Part shown: piece by piece, positions 49,920 through 59,866 of the stretch
Numbering within the stretch: position 1 is the stretch's first letter
How the letters are laid out: each line of letters starts with the position of its first letter
NCBI RefSeq assembly: GCF_000717025.1
Contig: NZ_JNXG01000017.1
Coordinates: 248,001-312,000 of the forward strand
Reading direction: 5' to 3'
Source of the DNA: Streptomyces atroolivaceus
Lineage (GTDB): Bacteria; Actinomycetota; Actinomycetes; Streptomycetales; Streptomycetaceae
DNA: 64,000 nucleotides
Translations under genes and position numbers: made by a program
Notes under the pieces: generated by a model
Told to the model about the DNA's origin: nothing
Seen by the model: the letters and a program-made list of their open reading frames with translations, nothing else
Databases searched by the model: none

Positions 49920-52900
49920 CTACCGTGCGTTGAAGTACTTCGCCTCCGGGTGGTGGATGACGATGGCGTCCGTGGACTGCTCGGGGTGCAGCTGGAACTC
50001 CTCGGAGAGCTTCACCCCGATCCTCTCGGGCTCCAGGAGTTCGGCGATCTTCGCCCGGTCCTCCAGGTCGGGGCAGGCCCCGTAGCCCAGGGAGAAGCGC
50101 GCCCCCCGGTACTTCAGGGCGAACATGTCCTCGACGTCGGAGGGGTCCTCCCCGGCGAAGCCGAGCTCGCTGCGGACCCGCGCGTGCCAGTACTCGGCCA
50201 GTGCCTCGGCCAGCTGCACGGACAGTCCGTGCAGCTCCAGGTAGTCGCGGTAGGAGTTCGACTCGAAGAGCTCGGCCGTGGCACCGCCGATCTTCGAGCC
50301 GACCGTGACGACCTGGAGGCCGATCACGTCCGTCTCCCCCGACTCCTCGGGGCGGAAGAAGTCCGCGAGGCAGAGACGACGGCCGCGGCGCTGGCGCGGG
50401 AACGTGAAGCGGGTGCGCTCGGAGCCGTCCTCGTGCAGCAGGATCAGGTCGTCGCCCTTGGAGACGCACGGGAAGTAGCCGTAGACCACCGCGGCTTCCA
50501 GCAGGTTCTCGGTGTGCAGCTTGTCCAGCCAGCCGCGCAGGTGCGGCCGGCCCTCCCGCTCCACGAGCTCCTCGTACGTCGGTCCGTCACCGGCGCGGGT
50601 CTGCTTGAGGCCCCACTGCCCCTTGAAGAGTGCGCCCTCGTCCAGCCAGGAGGCGTACTCCTTGAGCTGGATGCCCTTGACGACCCGGGTGCCCCAGAAC
50701 GGCGGCTCGGGGACCGGGTTGGTGACCGAGACGTCGGACCGCACACCGTCCTCCGGCTCGTCGGCCTCGATCACCGGGGTGTCCCGCTTCGGGACGCGGC
50801 GCTGCTTCAGCTCGGGGAGGCTGGCGCCCGGGACGCCGCGCTTGACCGCGATGAGGGCGTCCATCAGCCGCAGCCCCTCGAACGCGTCGCGGGCGTAGCG
50901 GACCTCGCCCTCGTAGATCTCGTGCAGGTCCTGTTCGACGTACGCCCGGGTCAGGGCCGCGCCGCCGAGGATCACCGGGTAGTCGGCCGCCATCTTGCGC
51001 TGGTTGAGCTCCTCCAGGTTCTCCTTCATGATCACGGTCGACTTCACCAGGAGGCCCGACATGCCGATGACGTCGGCGCGGTGCTCCTCGGCGGCGTCCA
51101 GGATCGCGGAGACGGGCTGCTTGATGCCCAGGTTCACGACGTTGAAGCCGTTGTTGGACAGGATGATGTCGACGAGGTTCTTGCCGATGTCATGGACGTC
51201 ACCGCGGACCGTGGCCAGCACGATGGTGCCCTTGCCGTCGTCGTCGGTCTTCTCCATGTGCGGTTCGAGGTACGCCACCGCGCTCTTCATGACCTCGGCG
51301 GACTGGAGCACGAAGGGCAGCTGCATCTGGCCGGAACCGAAGAGCTCACCCACGACCTTCATGCCCTCCAGGAGGGTGTCGTTGACGATCTCGAGTGCGG
51401 GCCTGGTCCGCAGCGCCTCGTCGAGGTCGGTCTCCAGGCCGTTCTTCTCGCCGTCGATGATGCGGCGCTGGAGCCGCTCGTCCAGCGGCAGCGCCAGGAG
51501 CTCCTCGGCCTTGCCCTGCTTCATCGACTTCATGTTGACGCCCTCGAAGAGCTCCATGAGCTTCTGCAGGGGGTCGTAGCCCTCCTCGCGGCGGTCGTAG
51601 ACCAGGTCGAGGGCGACCTTGACCTGCTCCTCCTCCAGCCGGGCGATGGGCAGGATCTTGGAGGCGTGCACGATCGCGGAGTCCAGACCCGCCTTCACGC
51701 ACTCGTCGAGGAAGACGGAGTTCAGGACGACGCGGGCGGCCGGGTTCAGGCCGAAGGAGATGTTGGACAGACCGAGCGTGGTCTGGACGTCGGGGTGGCG
51801 CCGCTTCAGCTCGCGGATGGCACCGATCGTGGCGATGCCGTCCTTGCGGGACTCCTCCTGGCCCGTACAGATCGTGAAGGTCAGGCAGTCGATGAGGATG
51901 TCCGACTCGTGGATGCCCCAGTTGGTGGTGAGGTCCTCGATGAGCCGCTCGGCGATGGCGACCTTGTGCTCGACGGTGCGGGCCTGGCCCTCCTCGTCGA
52001 TGGTCAGCGCGATCAGCGCGGCTCCGTGCTCGGCGGCCAACCCGCTGACCTTGGCGAAGCGGGACTCGGGGCCGTCGCCGTCCTCGTAGTTGACCGAGTT
52101 CAGCACGGCGCGGCCGCCCAGCTTCTCCAGACCGGCGCGCAGGACGGGCACCTCGGTGGAGTCCAGGACGATCGGCAGGGTGGAGGCGGTGGCGAAGCGG
52201 CCGGCCAGCTCCTCCATGTCGGCGACGCCGTCGCGGCCCACGTAGTCGACGCAGAGGTCGAGCATGTGCGCGCCCTCGCGGATCTGGTCGCGGGCCATCT
52301 CCACGCAGTCGTCCCAGCGCGCGTCGAGCATGGCCTCACGGAACTTCTTGGATCCGTTGGCGTTCGTACGCTCGCCGATCGCGAGGTACGAGGTGTCCTG
52401 GCGGAACGGCACCGTCTGGTAGAGCGAGGCCGCACCCGGCTCGGGACGCGGGGCACGGGGGGTGAGCTCGGAGCCGCGGACGCGCTCGACGAGCTGGCGC
52501 AGGTGCTCCGGTGTCGTGCCGCAGCAACCGCCGACGAGCGAGAGCCCGTACTCCTGGACGAAGGTCTCCTGTGCGTCGGCCAGGCCCTCGGCGTCGAGCG
52601 GGAAGTGCGCCCCGTCCTTGGTGAGCACCGGCAGCCCGGCGTTCGGCATGCAGAGCAGCGGGATGCGGGAGTGGCGGGTGAGGTAGCGCAGGTGCTCGCT
52701 CATCTCCGCGGGGCCGGTCGAGCAGTTCAGGCCGATCATGTCGACACCGAGCGGTTCGAGCGCGGTCAGCGCGGCGCCGATCTCGGAGCCGAGCAGCATG
52801 GTTCCGGTCGTCTCGAAGGCCAGCGAGCACAGCACCAGGAGGTCGCTGCCCATCGCCTCCAGAGCGCGCCGCGCACCGAGCACGGCGGCCTTGGTCTGGA

Positions 52901-53432
52901 GGAGGTCCTGCGTGGTCTCGATGATGAGCGCGTCGGCGCCGCCCGCGATCAGGCCTTCGGCGTTCTGCTGGAAGCCGTCGCGCAGGACCGTGTACGGGGC
53001 GTGGCCCAGCGTGGGCAGCTTGGTTCCGGGGCCGATGGAGCCGAGCACCCAGCGCTGCTGTCCGGTGGACTCGGTGAACCTGTCGGCGACCTCGCGGGCG
53101 ATGCTCGCGCCCGACTCGGAGAGCTCGTGGATCCTGCCGGGGATGTCGTATTCGCCCAGGGCGGAGGCGTTGGCTCCGAACGTGTTCGTCTCGACACAGT
53201 CCACGCCGACCGCGAAGTACTCCTCGTGCACCGACCGGACGATGTCGGGCCGGGTGACGTTCAAGATCTCGTTGCAGCCTTCGAGGTTCTCGAAGTCCTC
53301 GAGGGTGGGGTCCTGGGCCTGGAGCATGGTGCCCATGGCACCGTCGGCCACCACCACCCGGGTGGCGAGCGCCTCACGGAGCGCTGCGGCTCGGGTCCGG
53401 CTGTCAGCTGAGGGGGTCGGCAACGAGGCCAT
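49920..53432 (-). CDS. metH: Cobalamin-dependent methionine synthase MetH
   Basis: Transfers methyl from 5-methyltetrahydrofolate via cobalamin to homocysteine, forming methionine. The 1170-residue protein has four modules: homocysteine domain with zinc Cys in GLNCSTGP (about 237) and GGCCGTTPEH (about 300), pterin-binding domain (about 340-610, GERTNANGSKKF), B12-binding domain with DVHDIG at about 744-749, and the AdoMet reactivation domain (about 920-1165). ATG 53432 has GGGAG 7 bases upstream. It is divergent from gylR; no cobalamin riboswitch was seen upstream. Confidence 0.95.
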   Translation of the reverse strand: MASLPTPSADSRTRAAALREALATRVVVADGAMGTMLQAQDPTLEDFENLEGCNEILNVTRPDIVRSVHEEYFAVGVDCVETNTFGANASALGEYDIPGRIHELSESGASIAREVADRFTESTGQQRWVLGSIGPGTKLPTLGHAPYTVLRDGFQQNAEGLIAGGADALIIETTQDLLQTKAAVLGARRALEAMGSDLLVLCSLAFETTGTMLLGSEIGAALTALEPLGVDMIGLNCSTGPAEMSEHLRYLTRHSRIPLLCMPNAGLPVLTKDGAHFPLDAEGLADAQETFVQEYGLSLVGGCCGTTPEHLRQLVERVRGSELTPRAPRPEPGAASLYQTVPFRQDTSYLAIGERTNANGSKKFREAMLDARWDDCVEMARDQIREGAHMLDLCVDYVGRDGVADMEELAGRFATASTLPIVLDSTEVPVLRAGLEKLGGRAVLNSVNYEDGDGPESRFAKVSGLAAEHGAALIALTIDEEGQARTVEHKVAIAERLIEDLTTNWGIHESDILIDCLTFTICTGQEESRKDGIATIGAIRELKRRHPDVQTTLGLSNISFGLNPAARVVLNSVFLDECVKAGLDSAIVHASKILPIARLEEEQVKVALDLVYDRREEGYDPLQKLMELFEGVNMKSMKQGKAEELLALPLDERLQRRIIDGEKNGLETDLDEALRTRPALEIVNDTLLEGMKVVGELFGSGQMQLPFVLQSAEVMKSAVAYLEPHMEKTDDDGKGTIVLATVRGDVHDIGKNLVDIILSNNGFNVVNLGIKQPVSAILDAAEEHRADVIGMSGLLVKSTVIMKENLEELNQRKMAADYPVILGGAALTRAYVEQDLHEIYEGEVRYARDAFEGLRLMDALIAVKRGVPGASLPELKQRRVPKRDTPVIEADEPEDGVRSDVSVTNPVPEPPFWGTRVVKGIQLKEYASWLDEGALFKGQWGLKQTRAGDGPTYEELVEREGRPHLRGWLDKLHTENLLEAAVVYGYFPCVSKGDDLILLHEDGSERTRFTFPRQRRGRRLCLADFFRPEESGETDVIGLQVVTVGSKIGGATAELFESNSYRDYLELHGLSVQLAEALAEYWHARVRSELGFAGEDPSDVEDMFALKYRGARFSLGYGACPDLEDRAKIAELLEPERIGVKLSEEFQLHPEQSTDAIVIHHPEAKYFNAR

Positions 53433-53637
53433 GGATGTTCTCCCTGGGATGCGACGGCTGTCGGCTTTGCGCCCTTCTGCAGAGGGGGCACGCGGCCAGC
53501 GTAGCCGGGAGGCGCCCGGGCCGGTCGTCGCGTCCCACGGGGCGGACTGCATGCTGTGCGGGGAACAGGCCCCCTCAGGAGATGACGCATAATCTTCGCG
53601 CCACCGGACAGAGGTCGGCATCGACCGATAGTGTTCA

Positions 53638-53649
53638 GCATTGTCGAAC
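53638..53649 (+). promoter_or_regulatory. Candidate GylR site upstream of gylR
   Basis: GCATTGTCGAAC, close to GCATTGCCGAAC at 54596-54607 before glpF, preceded by GTTC to give a loose GTTC...GAAC dyad (IclR-like). It lies 22 bases upstream of the gylR ATG, so autoregulation is plausible. Confidence 0.4.
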
Positions 53650-53671
53650 CGAGGTGGAGGAGTACGGCGCG

Positions 53672-54436
53672 ATGGCGAAGAACATCCAGTCGCTCGAGCG
53701 GGCAGCGGCGATGCTGCGTCTGCTGGCAGGCGGCGAGCGCCGGCTCGGCCTGTCCGACATCTCGTCGTCGCTCGGCCTGGCCAAAGGTACCGCGCACGGC
53801 ATCCTGCGCACCCTCCAGCACGAGGGCTTCGTGGAACAGGACGCCGCGTCGGGCCGCTACCAGCTCGGCGCCGAGCTGCTGCGCCTGGGCAACAGCTATC
53901 TCGACGTCCACGAACTGCGGGCCCGCGCGCTGGTCTGGACCGACGACCTCGCCCGCTCCAGCGGCGAGAGCGTCCACCTGGGCGTGCTGCACCAGCACGG
54001 AGTCCTGATCGTCCACCACGTCTTCCGGCCCGACGACAGCCGTCAGGTGCTCGAGGTCGGCGCCATGCAACCGCTGCACTCCACGGCCCTCGGCAAGGTC
54101 CTCGCCGCCTACGACCCCGTCGCGCACAGCGAGGCCACAGAGGTGGAGCGGCGCTCGTTCACGCCGCGCACCGTCACCGGCGAAGCGGAGTTCGAGTCGC
54201 TGCTCGGCCTGATCCGGGCGCAGGGCTGGGCGGCCGACGTCGAGGAGACCTGGGAGGGTGTGGCGGCGGTGGCCGCCCCCATCCACGACCGGCGCAGGAT
54301 GCCGGTCGGCGCCGTGGCCGTGACGGGCGCGGTGGAGCGTGTCTGCGCCGGCGGGGAGCTGCGGCCCGAGCTCGTCGCCGCCGTCCGGGACTGCGCCCGC
54401 GCCGTCTCCCGGGATCTGGGCGCCGGACGCTTCTGA
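53672..54436 (+). CDS. gylR: Glycerol operon regulator GylR (IclR family)
   Basis: Represses the glycerol operon until glycerol-3-phosphate binds. The 254-residue protein starts MAKNIQSLERAAAMLRLLAGGERR with an IclR HTH (LSDISSSLGLAKGTAHGIL, about 25-50), then the effector domain with LHSTALGKVLAAYDP and WEGVAAVAAPIHDRRRMPVGAVAVTG (landmark). ATG 53672 is in frame with a GTG 18 bases upstream; the ATG matches known GylR starts. glpF follows after 327 bases with GylR-type repeats in between. Confidence 0.93.
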   Translation: MAKNIQSLERAAAMLRLLAGGERRLGLSDISSSLGLAKGTAHGILRTLQHEGFVEQDAASGRYQLGAELLRLGNSYLDVHELRARALVWTDDLARSSGESVHLGVLHQHGVLIVHHVFRPDDSRQVLEVGAMQPLHSTALGKVLAAYDPVAHSEATEVERRSFTPRTVTGEAEFESLLGLIRAQGWAADVEETWEGVAAVAAPIHDRRRMPVGAVAVTGAVERVCAGGELRPELVAAVRDCARAVSRDLGAGRF

Positions 54437-54763
54437 GCACCCCGTGACGCCCGTGCCGATCAGGCCCGGGTGCGCGCTCCGCTCCGCCGGTGATCAAGGT
54501 CCGGCGCACCCGCGGCGCCGGTAACGATCGAGTCGCGCGTCACAGACCTCTTGACGCACCCCCCGCCGGGGAGAAACATTGCCGCTCACCGGTCGGCATT
54601 GCCGAACACCTAACGGCAATACGCGTTAGGGTGTGACAGTGCCGAGGGCCGGTCAAGCCCTACAGGTGACGTACCCGTACCTACGAGTACCCACCTGGGG
54701 CGCGATCCACCGGAGGGACCCGGTGTTTCGCCTTCCCCTGGACGAAGGACAAAGGAGTCGCGG
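54437..54763. other. 327-base gylR-glpF control region
   Basis: No gene. Holds the GylR-type repeats at 54578-54620 and presumably the glpFKD promoter; TTGACG at 54551-54556 could serve as a -35 element, but no well-spaced -10 was confirmed. Confidence 0.6.
54578..54620. promoter_or_regulatory. GylR operator candidates: three ATTGCCG half-sites
   Basis: ATTGCCG occurs at 54578-54584 and 54598-54604 (20 bp apart, one helix face) and its complement CGGCAAT at 54614-54620, so the second and third form an inverted repeat with 9-base spacing. They lie 144-186 bases before the glpF GTG. GylR binding is inferred. Confidence 0.55.
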
Positions 54764-55555
54764 GTGTCCAGCTCCGACATCTTCATCGGCGAGACCATCG
54801 GTACCGCCGTACTCATTCTGCTCGGCGGCGGTGTCTGTGCCGCCGTCACTCTCAAGCGATCCAAGGCACAGAACGCCGGCTGGCTGGCCATCACCTTCGG
54901 GTGGGGATTCGCCGTACTGACCGGCGCCTACATAGCCTCCGGCGTGTCCGGCGCCCACCTCAATCCGGCGGTCACGATCGGCCTCGCGATCCAGGGCGGC
55001 ACCGCGTGGAGCGATGTGCCCCTGTATCTCGTCTCCGAGCTGTTCGGCGCGATGATCGGTGCCGTGCTCGTCTGGGCCGTCTACTACGGACAGTTCCACG
55101 CGCACCTCACGGATCCCGAGATCGTGAGGGACCAGCCGGCCGAGGAGGGCATGGTCGACCAGGCTTCGGCTCCGAAGGCCGGACCCGTGCTCGGAATCTT
55201 CACCACGGGTCCGGAGATCCGGCACGCGGTGCAGAACGTGGTCACGGAGGTCATCGCCACCTTCGTACTGGTCCTGGCGATCCTCACCCAGGGCCTGAAC
55301 GACGAGGGCAACGGCCTCGGCGCTCTCGGGGCCCTGATCACCTCGCTGGTGGTCGTCGGGATCGGCCTTTCGCTGGGCGGCCCGACCGGCTACGCGATCA
55401 ACCCGGTGCGCGACCTCGGCCCGCGAATCGTGCACGCGTTGCTGCCGCTGCCGAACAAGGGCGGGTCGGACTGGGGCTACGCCTGGGTACCGGTGGTAGG
55501 ACCGCTCATCGGGGCCGCACTGGCCGGCGGACTCTACAACCTCGCCTTCGCCTGA
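54764..55555 (+). CDS. glpF: Glycerol facilitator (aquaglyceroporin)
   Basis: Channel for glycerol entry, 263 residues with six helices and two half-helices. The first selectivity motif is [13 protein letters not shown]; the second is NPV rather than NPA in [12 protein letters not shown], with the Asp typical of glycerol channels. Loop 3 (about 105-140, [17 protein letters not shown]) is longer than usual. GTG 54764 has AAAGGAG 8 bases upstream. Leads the gylCAB-type operon; glpK begins 40 bases later. Confidence 0.93.
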   Translation: MSSSDIFIGETIGTAVLILLGGGVCAAVTLKRSKAQNAGWLAITFGWGFAVLTGAYIASGVSGAHLNPAVTIGLAIQGGTAWSDVPLYLVSELFGAMIGAVLVWAVYYGQFHAHLTDPEIVRDQPAEEGMVDQASAPKAGPVLGIFTTGPEIRHAVQNVVTEVIATFVLVLAILTQGLNDEGNGLGALGALITSLVVVGIGLSLGGPTGYAINPVRDLGPRIVHALLPLPNKGGSDWGYAWVPVVGPLIGAALAGGLYNLAFA

Positions 55556-55595
55556 GCCGCACACTCCACACCACACAGACTTCCGGGAGCCAACC

Positions 55596-57125
55596 GTGAC
55601 CGACGCACACACCACCGGCCCGTTCATCGCGGCCATCGACCAGGGCACCACGTCCAGTCGCTGCATCGTCTTCGACAAGGACGGCCGGATCGTCTCCGTC
55701 GACCAGAAGGAGCACGAGCAGATCTTCCCCAAGCCGGGCTGGGTCGAGCACGACGCGAGAGAGATCTGGGAGAACGTCCAGGAAGTCGTCGCCGGGGCGA
55801 TCGTCAAGGCCGGCATCACCTCCGCCGACGTCAAGGCGATCGGCATCACCAACCAGCGCGAGACCACGCTGCTCTGGGACAAGAACACCGGTGAGCCCGT
55901 CCACAACGCACTCGTCTGGCAGGACACCCGCACCGACGCGCTCTGCAAGGAGCTCGGCCGCAACGTCGGCCAGGACCGCTTCCGCCGCGAGACGGGACTG
56001 CCGCTCGCGTCGTACTTCGCCGGCCCGAAGGTCCGCTGGCTGCTCGACAACGTCGAGGGGCTGCGCGAGCGCGCCGAGCGGGGCGACATCCTCTTCGGGA
56101 CCATGGACTCCTGGGTCATCTGGAACCTGACCGGCGGCACCGAAGGCGGCGTCCACGTCACCGACGTCACCAACGCCTCGCGCACCCTCCTGATGAACCT
56201 GCACAAGATGCAGTGGGACGACAAGATCGTCCAGTCCCTGGAGATCCCGCCCGCCGTCCTGCCGGAGATCCGGTCCTCCGCCGAGGTGTACGGCACCGCC
56301 AAGGGTGGCGTCCTCGACGGCGTCCCGGTGGCCTCCGCGCTCGGCGACCAGCAGGCCGCGCTGTTCGGCCAGACCTGTTTCGCCCAGGGCGAGGCCAAGT
56401 CCACGTACGGCACCGGCACCTTCATGCTGATGAACACCGGCCACACCCCGGTGAACTCGTACAACGGGCTGCTCACGACCGTCGGCTACCAGATCGGCGA
56501 CCAGAAGCCGGTGTACGCCCTCGAGGGGTCCATCGCCGTCACCGGTTCGCTGGTCCAGTGGATGCGCGACCAGATGGGCCTGATCAAGTCCGCGGCCGAG
56601 ATCGAGACGCTGGCCTCCTCCGTCGAGGACAACGGCGGCGCCTACTTCGTGCCCGCGTTCTCCGGCTTGTTCGCCCCGTACTGGCGCCCCGACGCCCGTG
56701 GTGTGATCGCAGGTCTCACCCGCTACGTGACCAAGGCGCACATCGCCCGGGCCGTGCTCGAGGCCACCGCCTGGCAGACCCGTGAGATCAGCGACGCCAT
56801 GACCAAGGACTCCGGCGTCGAGCTGACCGCGCTCAAGGTCGACGGCGGCATGACCTCCAACAACCTGCTGATGCAGACGCTCTCGGACTTCCTGGACGCA
56901 CCGGTGGTGCGCCCCATGGTGGCCGAGACCACCTGCCTCGGCGCCGCCTACGCCGCCGGTCTCGCCGTCGGCTTCTGGCCGGACACCGACGCGCTGCGCG
57001 CCAACTGGCGCCGCGCCGCCGAGTGGACACCCCGTATGGACGCGGCCACGCGTGACCGCGAGTACAAGAGCTGGCTCAAGGCCGTCGAACGGACCATGGG
57101 CTGGATCGAGGACGAAGAGAGCTGA
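55596..57125 (+). CDS. glpK: Glycerol kinase
   Basis: Phosphorylates glycerol with ATP, trapping it as glycerol-3-phosphate, which probably also relieves GylR repression. The 509-residue FGGY kinase has [16 protein letters not shown] (phosphate-1 motif), [30 protein letters not shown] and [14 protein letters not shown] near the C-terminus. GTG 55596. Second gene of the operon, with 40 bases before and 12 after. Confidence 0.96.
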   Translation: MTDAHTTGPFIAAIDQGTTSSRCIVFDKDGRIVSVDQKEHEQIFPKPGWVEHDAREIWENVQEVVAGAIVKAGITSADVKAIGITNQRETTLLWDKNTGEPVHNALVWQDTRTDALCKELGRNVGQDRFRRETGLPLASYFAGPKVRWLLDNVEGLRERAERGDILFGTMDSWVIWNLTGGTEGGVHVTDVTNASRTLLMNLHKMQWDDKIVQSLEIPPAVLPEIRSSAEVYGTAKGGVLDGVPVASALGDQQAALFGQTCFAQGEAKSTYGTGTFMLMNTGHTPVNSYNGLLTTVGYQIGDQKPVYALEGSIAVTGSLVQWMRDQMGLIKSAAEIETLASSVEDNGGAYFVPAFSGLFAPYWRPDARGVIAGLTRYVTKAHIARAVLEATAWQTREISDAMTKDSGVELTALKVDGGMTSNNLLMQTLSDFLDAPVVRPMVAETTCLGAAYAAGLAVGFWPDTDALRANWRRAAEWTPRMDAATRDREYKSWLKAVERTMGWIEDEES

Positions 57126-57137
57126 GGAGCAATCGAC

Positions 57138-58748
57138 ATGACCACCCTGCAGAGCGTCCCCGCCCTCGGGACGCATCCGGCCTCCGGCTCCCTCCCGAGC
57201 CGTGCCGAGACCCGGGAGCAGCTTTCCAAGGCGACGTACGACCTCCTGGTGATCGGCGGCGGCATCCTGGGCATCTCCACCGCCTGGCATGCGGCGCAGT
57301 CCGGCCTGCGGGTGGCCCTGGTGGACGCCGGCGACTTCGCCGGCGCCACCTCCTCCGCCTCCTCCAAGCTGCTCCACGGCGGTCTGCGCTACCTGCAGAC
57401 CGGCGCGGTGAAGCTGGTCGCGGAGAACCACTTCGAACGGCGCGCGGTGTCCCGTCAGGTCGCACCGCACCTGGCCAATCCGCTCACCTTCTACCTGCCG
57501 GTCTACAAGGGCGGGCCGCACGGCGCCGCCAAGCTCGGCGCGGGCGTCTTCGCGTACTCGGCGCTGTCCGCGTTCGGTGACGGCGTCGGCCATGTGATCA
57601 GCCCGGCCAGGGCGCAGCGCGACGTCCCCGAGCTGCGTACGGACAATCTCAAGGCCGTCGCGGTCTACGGCGACGACCAGATGAACGACGCCCGGATGGC
57701 GCTGATGACGGTCCGCGCGGCGGCCGACGCCGGCGCCGTCGTCCTCAACCACGCCGCGGTGACAGGGCTGCGGTTCACCCGGGGCCGGGTCACGGGTGCC
57801 GAGCTGGAGGACCGCCAGGACGGTACGGAGTTCGGCGTCGACGCGCGTCTGGTGCTGAACGCCACCGGGCCGTGGGTCGATCACCTGCGGAAGCTGGAGG
57901 ACCCGAACGCGGCGCCCTCCATACGTCTGTCGAAGGGCGCGCACCTGGTCCTCAAGCGCACCCGCCCGTGGAAGGCCGCGCTGGCGACTCCGATCGACAA
58001 GTACCGGATCACGTTCGCCCTGCCCTGGGAGGACATGCTGCTGCTCGGTACGACCGACGAGGAGTACGAGGGCGACCCGGGCGATGTCGCGGTCACCGAG
58101 AAGGACACGGCACAGATCCTCGACGAGGCGGCGTTCTCCGTACGGGACCAGCAGCTGTCCCGCGACCTGATCACGTACTCCTTCGCGGGGCTGCGGGTGC
58201 TGCCCGGCGGTCCGGGTGACACGTCCAAGGCCAAGCGCGAGACGGTCGTGACCGAGGGCCGCGGCGGCATGCTGTCGGTCGCGGGCGGCAAGTGGACGAC
58301 GTTCCGCCACATCGGCCGTACGGTGATGAACAAGCTGGCCGAGCTGCCCGGGCACCCCCTGGGCGAGGACATGGAACCGATGGCACGGCTGCCGAAGAAG
58401 CTGCCGCTGCCCGGTATCGCCAACCCGAACGCCGTCGCGCACCGGCTGCTGGTCGACGGCGGTTCGCCCGGGCCCCGGATGCCCGCCGACACCGCCCGGC
58501 ACCTCGCCACCCACTACGGCTCGCTCTCCTTCGACATCGCACGGATGGCCAACGAGAACCCGGCGCTGGCCGAGCGCATCCACCCCGACGCCCCGGAGAT
58601 CTGGGCGCAGGTGGCGTACGCGCGCGACCGCGAGTGGGCCGAGACGGCGGACGACGTCCTCCGCCGCCGGACGACGCTGACGATCCGTGGCCTGGCGACG
58701 GACGACATACGGTCCAGGGTCGAGGACATGCTGGCCGACGGGCGCTGA
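57138..58748 (+). CDS. glpD: Aerobic glycerol-3-phosphate dehydrogenase
   Basis: Membrane-associated FAD enzyme oxidising glycerol-3-phosphate to dihydroxyacetone phosphate and passing electrons to quinones. The 536-residue protein has an FAD Rossmann motif VIGGGILGISTAWHAAQSG at about 36-55, the family SSKLLHGGLRYLQTG, and a C-terminal helical domain with WAETADDVLRRRTTLTI. ATG 57138 starts an unconserved 20-residue leader. Third and last gene of the operon, closed by a hairpin. Confidence 0.95.
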   Translation: MTTLQSVPALGTHPASGSLPSRAETREQLSKATYDLLVIGGGILGISTAWHAAQSGLRVALVDAGDFAGATSSASSKLLHGGLRYLQTGAVKLVAENHFERRAVSRQVAPHLANPLTFYLPVYKGGPHGAAKLGAGVFAYSALSAFGDGVGHVISPARAQRDVPELRTDNLKAVAVYGDDQMNDARMALMTVRAAADAGAVVLNHAAVTGLRFTRGRVTGAELEDRQDGTEFGVDARLVLNATGPWVDHLRKLEDPNAAPSIRLSKGAHLVLKRTRPWKAALATPIDKYRITFALPWEDMLLLGTTDEEYEGDPGDVAVTEKDTAQILDEAAFSVRDQQLSRDLITYSFAGLRVLPGGPGDTSKAKRETVVTEGRGGMLSVAGGKWTTFRHIGRTVMNKLAELPGHPLGEDMEPMARLPKKLPLPGIANPNAVAHRLLVDGGSPGPRMPADTARHLATHYGSLSFDIARMANENPALAERIHPDAPEIWAQVAYARDREWAETADDVLRRRTTLTIRGLATDDIRSRVEDMLADGR

Positions 58749-58766
58749 GTCCGGAGCGGCACGCGG

Positions 58767-58793
58767 GGGCGGTCTCCCACGGGGAGGCCGCCC
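58767..58793. terminator. Terminator hairpin after glpD
   Basis: 12-base arms (58767-58778 and 58782-58793) pair with one G:T-type mismatch around a 3-base loop, 19 bases past the glpD stop on the plus strand. Confidence 0.6.
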
Positions 58794-58867
58794 CTGCGGC
58801 ACGCGGCCGCCGGCGCGCGCCATGCAGCCGCCATACGGGCGCAACGTGACGCGGGGACAGTGGAGGG

Positions 58868-59833
58868 ATGTCCGAACATCAGGGATTCCATCTGTCAGCG
58901 GCGCTGAACGGCGACGGTTCGCATCCGGCCGCGCCCGCCAGGCCCTTCACACCCGAGGAGTACGCCCGGCTCGTGCGCGGCGCCGAGGCCGGGCTGCTCG
59001 ACTTCGTCACCGTCGAGGACGGCCCCGGGCGGCTCGACTCCGCGCTCCTGCTGGCCCTCGCCGCACAGGTCACCGACCGGATCGGACTCGTCCCGCTGGG
59101 GCCGACGACGGGTGATGCCACCGCATGGGCGACGCGGATCGCGACGCTCGACCATCTGAGTGAGGGGCGGGCGGGAGTCCGGCCCCGGGCCACGACGAGC
59201 AACGCCGAGCACGCCAGGCTGCTGCAGGTCCTCGGCACTCCCGAGGGCGACCGGCGGGTGGCCGAACTCTTCGCGCGGGCCGACGAGTTCCTGACCGAGG
59301 CCACCGGGGAGTGGGGCACCGCCGTGCCCTCCCCGCAGGGCAGACCGCCGCTCGCCCTGCTGGCGCACGCCACGGTCCCCTACCGGCTCGCGGCCGTGCA
59401 CGGTGACGTCGTCTTCGTCACTCCGGCGGACACCGCCGGGCTGGTGGCCATACGCGAGGAGGTCGAGTCGCTGCGGGAGGAGGCGGGAAGGCCGCCCGGC
59501 GCACTGCGTGTCTTCGCCGACGTCACTGTCGTGCTGGGCGGCAGCCAGGAAGGTGCCGACGCGCGCCGGGCCGCCCTGGAGGAAGCCGCCGGGGCTCCGT
59601 TCACCTCGGACGCCGCCGTCTTCTCCGGTACGCCCGAGGGTCTGGCGGACCTTCTGGAGGAGTGGTTCCGGGAGGGCGGCGCCGACGGTTTCCGGCTGCG
59701 GCCCGCTGTGCTCCCCGACGACCTGGACGCGATCGTCTCCGGGCTGGTGCCCGTCCTGCAGCAGCGCGGGCTCTTCCGCACGGCATACACCGCCCGGACG
59801 CTGCGCGGCCACCTCGGCCTCGCCGCCGCCTGA
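58868..59833 (+). CDS. Divergent luciferase-like (LLM) flavin-dependent protein
   Basis: A 321-residue LLM-fold protein: strand RLDSALLLALAAQVTDRIGL after FVTVEDGP, TRIATLDHLSEGRAGV, and a C-terminal FSGTPEGLADLLEEWFREGGADGFRL as in F420/FMN monooxygenases. Several core positions of active enzymes are weak, and the middle is short. The GGAGGG immediately touches ATG 58868, an odd spacing; GGGGA 10 bases up may serve instead. The next gene is a typical LLM enzyme 33 bases later, so the pair may act together, one as a subunit. Substrate unknown. Confidence 0.75.
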   Translation: MSEHQGFHLSAALNGDGSHPAAPARPFTPEEYARLVRGAEAGLLDFVTVEDGPGRLDSALLLALAAQVTDRIGLVPLGPTTGDATAWATRIATLDHLSEGRAGVRPRATTSNAEHARLLQVLGTPEGDRRVAELFARADEFLTEATGEWGTAVPSPQGRPPLALLAHATVPYRLAAVHGDVVFVTPADTAGLVAIREEVESLREEAGRPPGALRVFADVTVVLGGSQEGADARRAALEEAAGAPFTSDAAVFSGTPEGLADLLEEWFREGGADGFRLRPAVLPDDLDAIVSGLVPVLQQRGLFRTAYTARTLRGHLGLAAA

Positions 59834-59866
59834 CACCCCCGCCGCAACCGGAAGGAAGGCTCCCCC

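Noticed and set aside
49071..53411. 1446-codon plus-strand open frame opposite metH
   Set aside because: Antisense shadow of a strongly conserved gene; composition is typical of such shadows and there is no ribosome site.
53433..53671. Possible cobalamin riboswitch upstream of metH
   Set aside because: No B12-box (GCCACTG-like) or paired arms seen on the minus strand; the 5' region is short.
55506..58844. 1112-codon minus-strand open frame opposite glpFKD
   Set aside because: Antisense shadow; the glycerol genes are unambiguous.
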